Of a stretch of DNA of 32,074 nt, positions 1 through 8,869 are shown piece by piece. The notes under the pieces are model-generated. The model searched no databases and had not been told where the DNA came from. It saw nothing but the letters and a program-made list of their open reading frames with translations. The stretch is from CAXCDZ01 sp963981525 (GTDB lineage Bacteria > Patescibacteriota > Microgenomatia > UBA1400 > UBA12108). The DNA is taken from NCBI GenBank assembly GCA_963981525.1, contig CAXCDZ010000004.1, positions 1-32,074 on the forward strand. Direction: 5' to 3'. The position numbers and the translations under genes are program-made. Numbering within the stretch: position 1 is the first letter of the stretch; each line of letters begins with the position of its first letter.

Positions 1-1122
1 TATTCCAAAGTATTTTTCAAATCTGATGGCAATTTCGCCCAAACAAACTTCTTCATGTTTAGCAGAGCCAAAGGAAATGTTCTTAACTGGGCTTCCAAAA
101 AAATCACCAACAAATCTTGGCAGGCAGTCAAGGCTAGTATTGGAGGTAAGCTCTGGGCTGGATTTAGCAAGGCTGCACCTTGGCTCTCAAAAAAATTCGC
201 AGGGACAGCAATTCAAAAAATTGTCACCTCGCTCGGATTTGCCAGCATTTCAGGAGGAACAGCTCTTCTCATTCAAGCAGGATTCATCGTTGCCACAACC
301 GGACTCAAAAACATCTGGAAATTCATTACCAACAAGGGGGGCTTCCGCACAAAAGCAATCAACCTCGCTCCTATTATCGCCGGGATCGCTGCAATTCCCG
401 CACTTATTACAAGCGCTCTTGGAGCACTAGCCCTTACAATTTCTGGAGCAATTGGCGCGCTCGCTACCGCACTCGCCTCTGTTCCAGCTCTTATCATAGC
501 CGCTCTTGGCATCGCTTTTGGATCAGTATTAGTTTTGCTATTTTTCATCAACACCATGATTAAAACCCCTTGGGACATCGACTCGGCTCCAGGCAGGATC
601 CTCACCTCCATTTTCTGCGACGAATCAGGCGAAGGAGATGGCTCCGCAGCCAGTGCCGCAATCTGTATTGCAGATATTCTTACCAAAGCAGGACTCAACC
701 CCCTTCTAGCTAGCGATGTCAACTCAACCCTCTGGCAACAAATCATTTCAGCCCTCTTTCCAGACACAATCAAAGCCATCGCCAAATCAGCTTCCGGACA
801 AGGAGCTTTCCAATGCGTTGGACTCATTGCTGCCGGAGTTACAGAATCTGGTGGAGCTTACTGGGAACCTCCCAACGCCAACCAGCTCGACATCAACAGC
901 CCTCCAGGATACACATATGTATCTGGGGTTGGTAGTTGCCAACCAGGAGATGCCTTTGTTGATATGGGTGGCACCTACGGCCACACCGGCTGGATCGTCG
1001 AAGATGCAGGAGCTCATTTTGTCTGTGTAGATGCCAACATGGGCTCAGCTGGCGCCGTCAGAAATCGCGATTCTTGTCGTTACGCTAAAAGCAAAATTGA
1101 TGGATGCTTAAAAAAGATATAA
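1..1122 (+). CDS. Multi-spanning membrane protein with C-terminal CHAP-like domain (5' partial)
   Basis: The frame is open to the left edge, and the first ATG at 55 has neither a Shine-Dalgarno sequence nor a -10 element, so the gene probably begins outside the window. Numbering from that ATG, residues about 60-175 form several hydrophobic Ala/Ile/Leu/Gly-rich segments, as in the polytopic VirB6/TrbL-like part of reduced type IV secretion systems. The C-terminal 120 residues resemble a CHAP/NlpC-type cysteine amidase: FQCVG with Cys254 as candidate nucleophile and YGHTG with His310 as partner, then a CVDANMG segment. Such a protein could sit in the inner membrane and open peptidoglycan for a secretion or pilus apparatus; this is inference supported by the nearby PrgI-like gene. 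The next gene starts 15 bp downstream. The VirB6-like assignment is weak; the CHAP-like assignment is moderate. Confidence 0.6.
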   Translation, partial: YSKVFFKSDGNFAQTNFFMFSRAKGNVLNWASKKITNKSWQAVKASIGGKLWAGFSKAAPWLSKKFAGTAIQKIVTSLGFASISGGTALLIQAGFIVATTGLKNIWKFITNKGGFRTKAINLAPIIAGIAAIPALITSALGALALTISGAIGALATALASVPALIIAALGIAFGSVLVLLFFINTMIKTPWDIDSAPGRILTSIFCDESGEGDGSAASAAICIADILTKAGLNPLLASDVNSTLWQQIISALFPDTIKAIAKSASGQGAFQCVGLIAAGVTESGGAYWEPPNANQLDINSPPGYTYVSGVGSCQPGDAFVDMGGTYGHTGWIVEDAGAHFVCVDANMGSAGAVRNRDSCRYAKSKIDGCLKKI

Positions 1123-1137
1123 GCTAATAATATAAAC

Positions 1138-1812
1138 ATGAACAATCTTTCTCTCAAACAAAGGCTCATCATTATTCTTTCTGTATTAGCACTTTTCATC
1201 ATACTCATTCTCACATTACGCCAATCATCTTCCCCCCCCATACCCACAATGCTCTCTTCTCAGCCTACAAGTAATTCTCAAAACGCAAGCGTTTTTAGTC
1301 CTATCAAGCTCATTTTCGACTCCCCCCTCGATCTATCTCTCATCTCCATCTCATCCACTCCCCCAGAAGTGTGGACTCCTCAAGTTAGCGGAAACAATCT
1401 CACCCTCACACACGAACAGTTTTTCCATGCTAATCAAGAATACTCAGTCAATATTTACTATAACGACTCTTTGCTTACAACCCTTAATTTCAAAACCCAC
1501 GCCGAACAAAACGATCCTCGCTATCTCCAAACAGTCCAAGAAGAAATGGATCACGACTACCCCCTCGCAACTTCATTCCCCTACGAAACCAGCGTCCTTC
1601 GCGTCGTCTACATCTCCCCCATGACTCTCGAGATCACCCTCAAATCCGACTCCCTCACAGAGAAAGAGGCCATCTCCCAGATCAAGTCTTGGGTCACCAG
1701 TAACGGTGGCGACTCCACAACCCACGAGTATCAGGTCATCTCCGCCCCAGAATCAACCCCCACTCCAACAGAATCTCCCACATCCCCAGAGCAATCCCCC
1801 ATCTCCCAGTGA
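1138..1812 (+). CDS. Secreted or membrane-anchored protein of unknown function
   Basis: A 224-residue protein. Residues about 8-28 form one hydrophobic segment (signal peptide or anchor) after a short basic N-terminus. A Ser/Pro/Gln-rich linker follows, then a beta-rich domain (about residues 55-125) resembling the Ig-like SbsA-type domains of surface proteins, with a pattern such as PLDLSLISI and NNLTLT. The C-terminus is low-complexity Thr/Pro/Ser/Glu. A repeated KSDSLTEKEAISQIKSWV-like segment suggests a small alpha/beta unit near residue 170. It follows the CHAP-like gene by 15 bp, with an AT-rich stretch (AATAAT at 1126-1131) that could be its own -10 element. Its stop codon overlaps the first base pairs of the palindrome at 1810. 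No enzymatic motif is visible. Confidence 0.6.
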   Translation: MNNLSLKQRLIIILSVLALFIILILTLRQSSSPPIPTMLSSQPTSNSQNASVFSPIKLIFDSPLDLSLISISSTPPEVWTPQVSGNNLTLTHEQFFHANQEYSVNIYYNDSLLTTLNFKTHAEQNDPRYLQTVQEEMDHDYPLATSFPYETSVLRVVYISPMTLEITLKSDSLTEKEAISQIKSWVTSNGGDSTTHEYQVISAPESTPTPTESPTSPEQSPISQ

Positions 1813-1837
1813 TACAATGATTTAAATCATTATATCA
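1810..1837. repeat. 28-bp palindrome, copy 1 (one mismatch)
   Basis: TGATACAATGATTT followed by its near-complement AAATCATTATATCA; one base pair is imperfect. The same palindrome, perfect, lies at 8757-8784, and the match continues into both flanks (CCCAG before, ACC after). The TGA stop of the upstream gene is part of it. As RNA it would fold into a 14-bp hairpin but lacks a following T-run, so it could be a protein-binding operator, a 3'-end hairpin or a recombination site. Confidence 0.85.
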
Positions 1838-1888
1838 ACCATCATTCCCATCAACACCATAAATCCAGAATTTCATTGCAAACTTAAC

Positions 1889-1917
1889 TTGCACCTCCAA
1901 ATTTGATCTAGTACTAT
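1889..1917 (+). promoter_or_regulatory. Candidate sigma70-type promoter for the 1947 gene
   Basis: TTGCAC (1889-1894), 17 bp, TACTAT (1912-1917); a TATAAT also starts at 1917. The region 1838-1946 otherwise contains no gene. A strong AGGAGG ribosome-binding site follows at 1938-1943, so unlike many lead genes here this transcript has a leader. Confidence 0.5.
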
Positions 1918-1946
1918 ATAATAACTAGGTAAATATAGGAGGAACT

Positions 1947-2261
1947 ATGCCCAATGATACTCAACTCACACTCGATGACTTCGCCGAAACTCTCATTCGC
2001 GACAAGCAATACACTACTCTCACCGAAACAACTCACACTGAACTCAAGAACGATATCCTCAAACGCGCCCACGACTATCTCCTAGCCAAAACTATCGCCA
2101 AGCTCACAGATGAGCAGGCTCAAGAACTAGACAAATTACTCGATACCAACCCAGAAGATAGCAAAGTCCAAGACTTTATCAAAGACGCCATCCCCGACTC
2201 CGCCATCTTTATCGGTGACACTCTCTTCCAATTCCGCCAGGTATATCTAGGACTCGCCTAA
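1947..2261 (+). CDS. Small helical protein of unknown function (DUF5663-like)
   Basis: A 104-residue acidic, helical protein without signal peptide or membrane segment. The pattern (LTLDDFAETLI near the start, a central KLTDEQAQELDKLL helix, and a C-terminal IPD...FRQVYL motif) recalls the small uncharacterised DUF5663-type proteins of Patescibacteria; I offer that from memory. AGGAGG lies 4 nt before the ATG, the clearest ribosome-binding site in this region. The stop codon is 2 nt from the start of the giant gene, so the two are certainly co-transcribed and probably translationally coupled. It may be a partner or assembly factor of the giant protein, which is inference from position only. 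Confidence 0.7.
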   Translation: MPNDTQLTLDDFAETLIRDKQYTTLTETTHTELKNDILKRAHDYLLAKTIAKLTDEQAQELDKLLDTNPEDSKVQDFIKDAIPDSAIFIGDTLFQFRQVYLGLA

Positions 2262-2263
2262 AC

Positions 2264-5200
2264 ATGTCCGAAACCTCTGGCCATCATCCACCAGAATCTG
2301 AGATTGCTGCAAGTAAAAGCAAGGAGCATGTATTGTATGCTCCAAAAATCATCGTAGTCCCGGATACTCACGGACTAGACCCTGCCTTCTACGGAATAAC
2401 CAAAGACTCCAAAGATGTTGTCAGCTTGGGCGATATCATCGATGCCCCCAAAAATTCTCTCACCAGAAATAGTGACGAAGCTGTTGTTACCAAAGATCTA
2501 AAGTATTTTCCGAGCTTTAATAAATTGTCAGCCGAAGATCAAAAAATAGCCATCAAAAAGGAAATAGAAAAAAGGACTCGAAGCAACGAAGCTGTTAACA
2601 ACCTCAACATCCGAGAAAATGTCGAGGTATGGACTCATCTCATGGAAACAGATTCAGGCACTGTCGTCTTGGGAAACCACGAGCTCATGGCTATGTCGGG
2701 TCTTACTGGCAATGACCACGACCTACAAAATTGGTTACTAGATGCAAACAAAGGACGTACGACTCTCGATGCATTTGGCATAGATACCTCGTCGATACCC
2801 GCGCTCGAAATCGAAGAAAAAACAATAGATGGCAAGGTAGTAAAAGTAGTCAAAAACCCCCTCACTCCAGAGCAATGCCAATATGTAAGAGATCAGGTGA
2901 CTGCTAGTCCGGAACTATCCAAATTCTTTGACCAGCTACACGCTAAAGGTAAAATGTATGCCATAGCCAACGAAGCACTCGTTGTCCATGCAGGAATTTC
3001 TGTCGATAGTGACGGCAACCTCATTCCTCCCCAAAGACGTGGGGGCAATTGGCCAGGGTTTGATAACATTACGGGCCTAGACGCCATGGACAAGATCGAG
3101 GAAGGAATACGCTCTCGTGATCCAGACATGCTCCATTGGGCAGCTAGTGGTAGCTCACAAGACATGTCTCCAGGCTGGATGAGAGAACCATTTTTCAATG
3201 TCATGAGAAACGATATATCAGCTACAAAAGCCATGACTCAATTATCTAATCAGGCAGCAGAGCGTGGCGCAGCTATCCAAACTATGATCGTAGGACACAC
3301 CGAAAAAATTGGTGGTCAGGCTATTGGCAAGTACGTTCTGGGTGCAGACACTGGTATCGGGGATGTCATCAACCTCACTCAGACAGAGGACGGAAAGCAA
3401 GTTGTATTCGATGCAAGACACAATTTTAGCCAAAAAAATCACATTGGACATCCTCTCACCCACCCCCTATCTGCAACCAAGATTACCAGTCACACAGAAG
3501 TGGGAGATCCAGTCGTTCTCAGCAGAGACGCCCTCCTTCATGGTGATGGCGATGAAGAAGATGAAGGTGAAGATCATAATGATCCTGCTCCCATAGTTGC
3601 CAATCCATCCGAGACTCCTCCCATCGCTACCTCCGAAACTCCTCCTAGTCGTGGCATACTTGGCAAATTCAAAACCGCCATCGTTAGCGCCCTTGGTCGT
3701 CATGACACCACCATTACAACTCGCGATGCCTGGGGCAAAGAAGTTTCTCGCACTATCAAATCCCGCGATGTTTTCGAAGTCGAACAAGACGCCTTTGCCA
3801 AGCGTCGCGCAACCGAAAGTAAAGATAAGTGGGATCCTCAATCTGTCGAGGGGCTCAACAAGTGGCAACGTTTTGGCAAGAAGGTTGAACGCTTCTTTGA
3901 TCGTAGCTGGCGCAGCATGGCAACCGAAAAGGTTCATGCTGCCAAGGAAAAGAAACACGGAATCGACCTTTCTGCGACAGTCGGGATAGAAGGTGCAATC
4001 TCAGAGGAATTCCACACCATTCTCGATACTGCCGCTCGTGATAGGTTAAATAATGAACGAGTAACGAGAGGACAAAAATTGTGGGGTGGAACCAAAGATT
4101 TCTTCCAGGAATTCGTCGGTCACGAGCGTGATCTCCACAAATTCAAACTTCAAGAAGCCGAGCGTTTAGCTGCCGAGTACCGCAACAATCCAGCCGACCG
4201 TCAGCACCCTCTCTACCATCTCATCAATCGTGACACATCCTCTCGTGAGGAGCTCGCTGCTCGTATAAACGAAAGTCCACTCGAACTTCTTCACGAAACC
4301 AATGATAAAGATAAAAAAGTCGAAGGTATCTTACTAGAAGGTGAGCAGGGCACCAAAGTCGACAAATTCCTCAAGGAGAATATTATCGAGAGGGCCATGG
4401 ACGACATCATCTCTCAACAAGAACAGAATGGCGGTCGACCTAACAAAATTAGCGAAAAACTCCGCAGAAAACTCGACCAAAAACTCCAGGATTACTTTTT
4501 TAGTTCAGATTTTCAGTCCTGGCGAGACACTCTCACCACAGAACAACAACAATCATTCGAGAACTCATTTACCGTAGCCTCAGACGTTCTCCTCCAGTTT
4601 GAGGAGGGTATGGCGCCAGCCATCATAGATAATCTAGAGCACTACAAGGGCGCCGAGCGTCTTGACTTCGAAATCGAACTATCTCTCGGCACCGCTCAGC
4701 TTTCCGCCAACTCTGAATCCATGGGTGGTACTCGCAAAGAGCGCACCAAGGAACGCGCCTCCCTCAACGAAAAAATCTGGAATCGCACCCAAAATAAAGA
4801 TGTTTACAGTAATCAAGCAATTAACAATGGTCTCAAATGGGAAAAGATACGCAGCGCTGCCAATATGATCTTCACCAACGAAGCAATCGGTGCATGGGCT
4901 GGGGCTGCTGCTGGTCGTGGCGTCGCAACCACCGCTCGCGCTGGTCTCTCATGGCTACCAGTTGTCGGCAGTGCCGGTGTCGCTGGCACCATGGCCGGTT
5001 TCAAGGAATGGGCTAGACACGGACAGATGCGTAGCACCTACGGCATGGGTCGCGCCGAAGGTCTCGAATTTCCCGAAGCTAGCAATGCAACCAGAACTGC
5101 CGAAATGCGCCTGGCCGACTATCATCGTCTCGAATTTTCTCGTCGTACTCAACAATTTATGGATGCTAATAACAAACTAAATAGTGACTCATTCAACAAC

Positions 5201-8200
5201 GATACAATTCTCCTCACCATGGCTCAGATCGCCGACAGTGGCGCCCGCCTCAAACTCAACAACGAACGCGACATCAATCTACTTATGGCTAGCGCCGATG
5301 GACCTGAGGGGCGAGGGATCCGCAACCGCGAACTCCGCATCCACGATCATGCTCGCTCTATTGCAACCGGCAGGGTCAGAGAGCTCCTCTCTGATCAAAC
5401 CAGGTTAGATGAGATCGCAACCGATATGGGTTTTACTATCCCCGCCGGCACCACTCCCGACGAAGCTGTTGGCCAAATGCTTGGGATCCTTCAAGATTCC
5501 CAATACAATAGTCTCTTGGGCTCCACTTCTGTCAATCCTGATGTTGTCAGCATGATTGGCGGCCTCTCTCCTGATCTAGCCTACGACCAGCAAGAATCTA
5601 TCCACGCTCGCGACAAAGTTTACAATGGCCTTCGCTGGAAATCTACCGGCAAGCGCGTTGCGACCAGTGCCGCTGTCGCTGGTCTCATGAGTTGGGGAAT
5701 GGGCAATTTCTCAGAGAGTCAGCAGCAGGTAGTAGAGACCGGGACCGAGCATCAACTAGTTCCCCTTATCAATCACGATCTCCCCCAACACGTCGACCCT
5801 CTCACAACGGGCGATATTCACAATTCCGAGACCGGCGACATCCTCGCCACCATGCACGCTCACGTCCCCGCCGGCACTCACCTCGAACTCACAACCATCA
5901 CCGACACTGACGACGGTGCCATCACCCACGGACTTACTAGCTACAACCTCGTCACCGACCACCTCAACGCCGACGGTGACCACGACGTCCTAGTTCCTAA
6001 CATGCAATTTGGTAGTGATGGCCAACTAGACATGAGCGTAGAGGTGCGTGAGGCCCTCACCCTCAATCACATCGACGTTAACCATACATCTCTTGATGAA
6101 GTTGGCTGGGGTAGCCACGAAGAGATAGTTACTCCCACCACAGAGATCGATTACACCCAATGGGACAACACCCTCCACTACAAAGACTTCCCCGGTCAAG
6201 ACATCGATGCCTTCTTCGCCAAAAACATTAACGAAAGCCTTGCCGCCAACCCAGAGGTTAGTGCGGGTGGCGAAACCCTCACCAACGTTGAGCGCGTCAC
6301 CGACATTAACGGTCTCCGCAACCTCATGCGTGGGATGGAAAACTGGGTTTACAAACAGGAGAATTTCCACGTTAATCAAATCGAGGGATACAATCGCGTT
6401 CTTCATTCGGAAGACACGATCTGGTCCAACCTCACCGGAAACCAAGAGGTAATTAGTGAATGGCAATCTGACACCACCGACATTCTCCATGTCCCAGACC
6501 TTCTGGCAACCGCTGATGGCAATCGACAAGTAGTTGATCTTATTCACGAAGCAGTTCGAGAGAACGCCACCGGAGATCCCAACTTTGCGTTCTCTGACGA
6601 AGCTCATCGCATCGCCTGGGAAATGTCATACTGGGGTGACGAAGCTCACATTCCTGACGCCAACGAAGTCCGTCTCCTTCTCGAACATTTTGGCGAAATC
6701 CCCTCTAGTCCAACCATCGAGGTAGTCGAAAACACCTTCTCCGCCACTCCCCACGATGTCTGGTTTACCATGACCGAAGACCTAACCAAGGTCGTCGAAG
6801 TCCCCACCGAAGAAGTATTCACCCAAACCGTTCCTGGTTGGACATCTTGGCTCGCATCCTCCATCGGCTACTCCCGCCCCCTAGAGGCCTCCAAAACCAA
6901 CAGAGATCGACAAATAATTAGAACAAATCCATATGGTAATTATGAAATGTATGGCTACGGCTTCAATGGTATATCTGAGCAAGAAAAAGAATTATATCAA
7001 GGGAGATTGTCGGAAACACTAAAAAATAACCCAAGTGCAAATCTAGATGCAACAATTGAATTACCTAGATATTTTGAAGATATGGATGAAGCATACAAAG
7101 CCAAACTGAACGAATATTTAGCCCAACCTGGAATGTCTGAGCCCATGAACAATAACTGTGAGGCAATAATTGCCATGCCAGTCTACACGTTAGGTGAAGG
7201 CAAGGTAATATTGGATACTCTCGAGCAATACGCCCTACAGTTTGATAAGTCAAAAAACAATAGTGCAGTTGATCCTTCAAAAGTAGAGCTTGCTCTATTT
7301 TTGAACTATCCCAAACCATCAAAGGACAAATTAGAAGCCGAGCTTAATCATTCATATAAGCAAGGGGCAGAGGAGCGAGTACGCAACAACAATCCAGAAA
7401 TGTATGACACCGAAGAGGTAATTCGTCAATTTATGGCCAAACACCCAGAAATGAATATTAGAATAATGACAAAAGAATTCGATCAACGACCAGTTTGGGG
7501 ATCAATTATTAAACCATTTTACGACACAATAATGCTACGATCAAATCAGCGTAGCGCTCCCACAAACAATGACCCCCTTCTCATTACTAATGATGCAGAT
7601 GTTGTGGACTTGTCTCCAGCATACCTTAAGGACTTTTTAGTTGAAGCAAATAAAAATATTAGCGAGGTCGACAATAATCTTGAAATAGAAAAGTTTGATG
7701 GCTGGGTTGGGAAAATCGACATGCCCAATCATGGGTACGAAAAATATCCTGGATTCCTCTTCGCCGAACGCCTATATCAGTTCTTAGATTCTCAATCCAG
7801 AAGAAAAGAGGGGGGAGTAGTAATTACTCAAGGTAGAAACACCGCAGTTAGGTTATCAAGTCTGGCAGCTGTTGGAGGAATAAATCCGAATACTGACGCA
7901 GGAGCAGATACTGAAATTGGAAGAATGATTGCCTCTGCTAGAAATAACACAAAAACCATAAAATACCTTAATCGAGCCTGGCTACACTCTGACCCTAGGC
8001 GCGAACTAGATATGTGGAAAAAAGGCGTACCTCTTGCATATGCATGGAATGAATGGGCGGCAATGAATGTTTATGGCGAAGGATGGCAAGAGAGATTTAC
8101 TCAGGCCCCTGAAGACCCCGGATCCATTGGGGCAGATGAGCTAATTCGAGAAATTGAAGCTGAATCTGAAAGACATGGGCTCTCCATTGACTCTCCTGAA

Positions 8201-8539
8201 ATGAGGTTTGCACTAGTTTCCTTAGGATTAAGAACCAAAGAACAACTACAAGAAATCATCAATAGGACACAGGGTGATGCCGGGCTAGAAGAAAATGAGC
8301 GAAATGAGCTACTCCATAAGATTGGTCTAAGTTCGGGAGATTATAGTCTTGATAATAATATTATTGTCATAAAAAGGGCAGATTTTGAAATAAGCTCTGG
8401 TGGAAATATAATTATTAATCGCACAAATGGAGTAGTTGATAGTCTCAAGGCATTTGTTACAGAAAAAAGATGGAAGCGAGTTGAGGGTCGAAGACAAAAC
8501 GCTCTAGAGAGTTTAGACGCGCTCAAACAGCCACTCTAA
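2264..8539 (+). CDS. Giant 2091-aa protein: PPP-type metallophosphoesterase + helical/membrane middle + GT-A-like glycosyltransferase domain
   Basis: Residues about 28-375 carry the complete PPP-family (calcineurin-like/ApaH/PrpA) metal-site set: D34-x-H36, G56-D57-x-x-D60, G137-N-H-E140, H242 in VHAG, and H345 in GHTE. The usual Arg of GDxxDRG is absent. An acidic linker (about 425-440) precedes a long charged helical region (about 480-870). Two Ala/Gly-rich hydrophobic stretches (about 875-912 and 1132-1146) may be membrane segments. Residues 1150-1545 are Thr/His/Asp-rich and secreted-looking. From about 1545 a different domain begins, resembling GT2-type GT-A glycosyltransferases: AIIAMPVY (1634-1641), a D1777-A-D1779 metal-binding-like motif, and VGG (1870-1872) followed by ADTE (1881-1884), the position of the usual ED motif. 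Base composition changes abruptly near 6895, where this domain begins. It may couple dephosphorylation with glycan transfer at the envelope; that is inference. Phosphatase confidence is high, glycosyltransferase moderate. Confidence 0.8.
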   Translation: MSETSGHHPPESEIAASKSKEHVLYAPKIIVVPDTHGLDPAFYGITKDSKDVVSLGDIIDAPKNSLTRNSDEAVVTKDLKYFPSFNKLSAEDQKIAIKKEIEKRTRSNEAVNNLNIRENVEVWTHLMETDSGTVVLGNHELMAMSGLTGNDHDLQNWLLDANKGRTTLDAFGIDTSSIPALEIEEKTIDGKVVKVVKNPLTPEQCQYVRDQVTASPELSKFFDQLHAKGKMYAIANEALVVHAGISVDSDGNLIPPQRRGGNWPGFDNITGLDAMDKIEEGIRSRDPDMLHWAASGSSQDMSPGWMREPFFNVMRNDISATKAMTQLSNQAAERGAAIQTMIVGHTEKIGGQAIGKYVLGADTGIGDVINLTQTEDGKQVVFDARHNFSQKNHIGHPLTHPLSATKITSHTEVGDPVVLSRDALLHGDGDEEDEGEDHNDPAPIVANPSETPPIATSETPPSRGILGKFKTAIVSALGRHDTTITTRDAWGKEVSRTIKSRDVFEVEQDAFAKRRATESKDKWDPQSVEGLNKWQRFGKKVERFFDRSWRSMATEKVHAAKEKKHGIDLSATVGIEGAISEEFHTILDTAARDRLNNERVTRGQKLWGGTKDFFQEFVGHERDLHKFKLQEAERLAAEYRNNPADRQHPLYHLINRDTSSREELAARINESPLELLHETNDKDKKVEGILLEGEQGTKVDKFLKENIIERAMDDIISQQEQNGGRPNKISEKLRRKLDQKLQDYFFSSDFQSWRDTLTTEQQQSFENSFTVASDVLLQFEEGMAPAIIDNLEHYKGAERLDFEIELSLGTAQLSANSESMGGTRKERTKERASLNEKIWNRTQNKDVYSNQAINNGLKWEKIRSAANMIFTNEAIGAWAGAAAGRGVATTARAGLSWLPVVGSAGVAGTMAGFKEWARHGQMRSTYGMGRAEGLEFPEASNATRTAEMRLADYHRLEFSRRTQQFMDANNKLNSDSFNNDTILLTMAQIADSGARLKLNNERDINLLMASADGPEGRGIRNRELRIHDHARSIATGRVRELLSDQTRLDEIATDMGFTIPAGTTPDEAVGQMLGILQDSQYNSLLGSTSVNPDVVSMIGGLSPDLAYDQQESIHARDKVYNGLRWKSTGKRVATSAAVAGLMSWGMGNFSESQQQVVETGTEHQLVPLINHDLPQHVDPLTTGDIHNSETGDILATMHAHVPAGTHLELTTITDTDDGAITHGLTSYNLVTDHLNADGDHDVLVPNMQFGSDGQLDMSVEVREALTLNHIDVNHTSLDEVGWGSHEEIVTPTTEIDYTQWDNTLHYKDFPGQDIDAFFAKNINESLAANPEVSAGGETLTNVERVTDINGLRNLMRGMENWVYKQENFHVNQIEGYNRVLHSEDTIWSNLTGNQEVISEWQSDTTDILHVPDLLATADGNRQVVDLIHEAVRENATGDPNFAFSDEAHRIAWEMSYWGDEAHIPDANEVRLLLEHFGEIPSSPTIEVVENTFSATPHDVWFTMTEDLTKVVEVPTEEVFTQTVPGWTSWLASSIGYSRPLEASKTNRDRQIIRTNPYGNYEMYGYGFNGISEQEKELYQGRLSETLKNNPSANLDATIELPRYFEDMDEAYKAKLNEYLAQPGMSEPMNNNCEAIIAMPVYTLGEGKVILDTLEQYALQFDKSKNNSAVDPSKVELALFLNYPKPSKDKLEAELNHSYKQGAEERVRNNNPEMYDTEEVIRQFMAKHPEMNIRIMTKEFDQRPVWGSIIKPFYDTIMLRSNQRSAPTNNDPLLITNDADVVDLSPAYLKDFLVEANKNISEVDNNLEIEKFDGWVGKIDMPNHGYEKYPGFLFAERLYQFLDSQSRRKEGGVVITQGRNTAVRLSSLAAVGGINPNTDAGADTEIGRMIASARNNTKTIKYLNRAWLHSDPRRELDMWKKGVPLAYAWNEWAAMNVYGEGWQERFTQAPEDPGSIGADELIREIEAESERHGLSIDSPEMRFALVSLGLRTKEQLQEIINRTQGDAGLEENERNELLHKIGLSSGDYSLDNNIIVIKRADFEISSGGNIIINRTNGVVDSLKAFVTEKRWKRVEGRRQNALESLDALKQPL

Positions 8540-8756
8540 GAAACTGTTTCTTGCTATCTAATTTAATGGTTCGTTTCAATAGCAATCTCCCCTTGCGCAC
8601 AACCTACACAAGGATGTTTCTGGTTGATATTCTGAAACCAGCCTCTCGCCAGCTATGTAAACCATCCTCCATTTTACGCGTAATTCTCGGAATCAATTCC
8701 TTGATTTACGCCATTCACTCTGCACACAGCCAAATTCACCAACCCTCTCTCCCCAG

Positions 8757-8784
8757 TGATACAATGATTTAAATCATTGTATCA
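8757..8784. repeat. 28-bp perfect palindrome, copy 2
   Basis: Perfect inverted repeat with half-site TGATACAATGATTT, in the gap 8540-8869 after the giant gene. It matches copy 1 (1810-1837) with one difference and shares flanking CCCAG and ACC. The rest of the 330-bp gap holds a small AAGAAAC/GTTTCTT hairpin at 8538-8552 and the tandem repeat at 8814; I see no convincing gene in it. Confidence 0.9.
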
Positions 8785-8813
8785 ACCCCCTCCCTACTGA
8801 CTTCACCAACCAA

Positions 8814-8857
8814 CTGACATGCTGATACGCTGAAATACCGACACGCTGACACGCTGG
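8814..8857. repeat. Imperfect short tandem repeat (CTGACACG-like units)
   Basis: Degenerate units of 8-10 bp built on CTGAYAYG / ACGCTGA, repeated about five times directly before the -10 element of the PrgI-like gene. A similar 8-bp unit (CTGAGACA) is repeated inside the phosphoglycerate kinase gene at 17793-17824. Confidence 0.65.
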
Positions 8858-8863
8858 TATACT
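8858..8863 (+). promoter_or_regulatory. -10 element for the PrgI-like gene (leaderless start)
   Basis: TATACT with 6 nt between it and the ATG at 8870. There is no Shine-Dalgarno sequence, so transcription should begin at or next to the start codon. Confidence 0.55.
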
Positions 8864-8869
8864 AATCCT

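Noticed and set aside
3467..6607. Long minus-strand frames opposite the giant gene
   Set aside because: They are shadows produced by C-ended codons of the + strand gene; none has a start signal or a family pattern.
8551..8772. 73-codon frame after the giant gene
   Set aside because: No ribosome-binding site or -10 at a leaderless distance, no recognisable pattern, and it runs into the 28-bp palindrome; more likely spacer.
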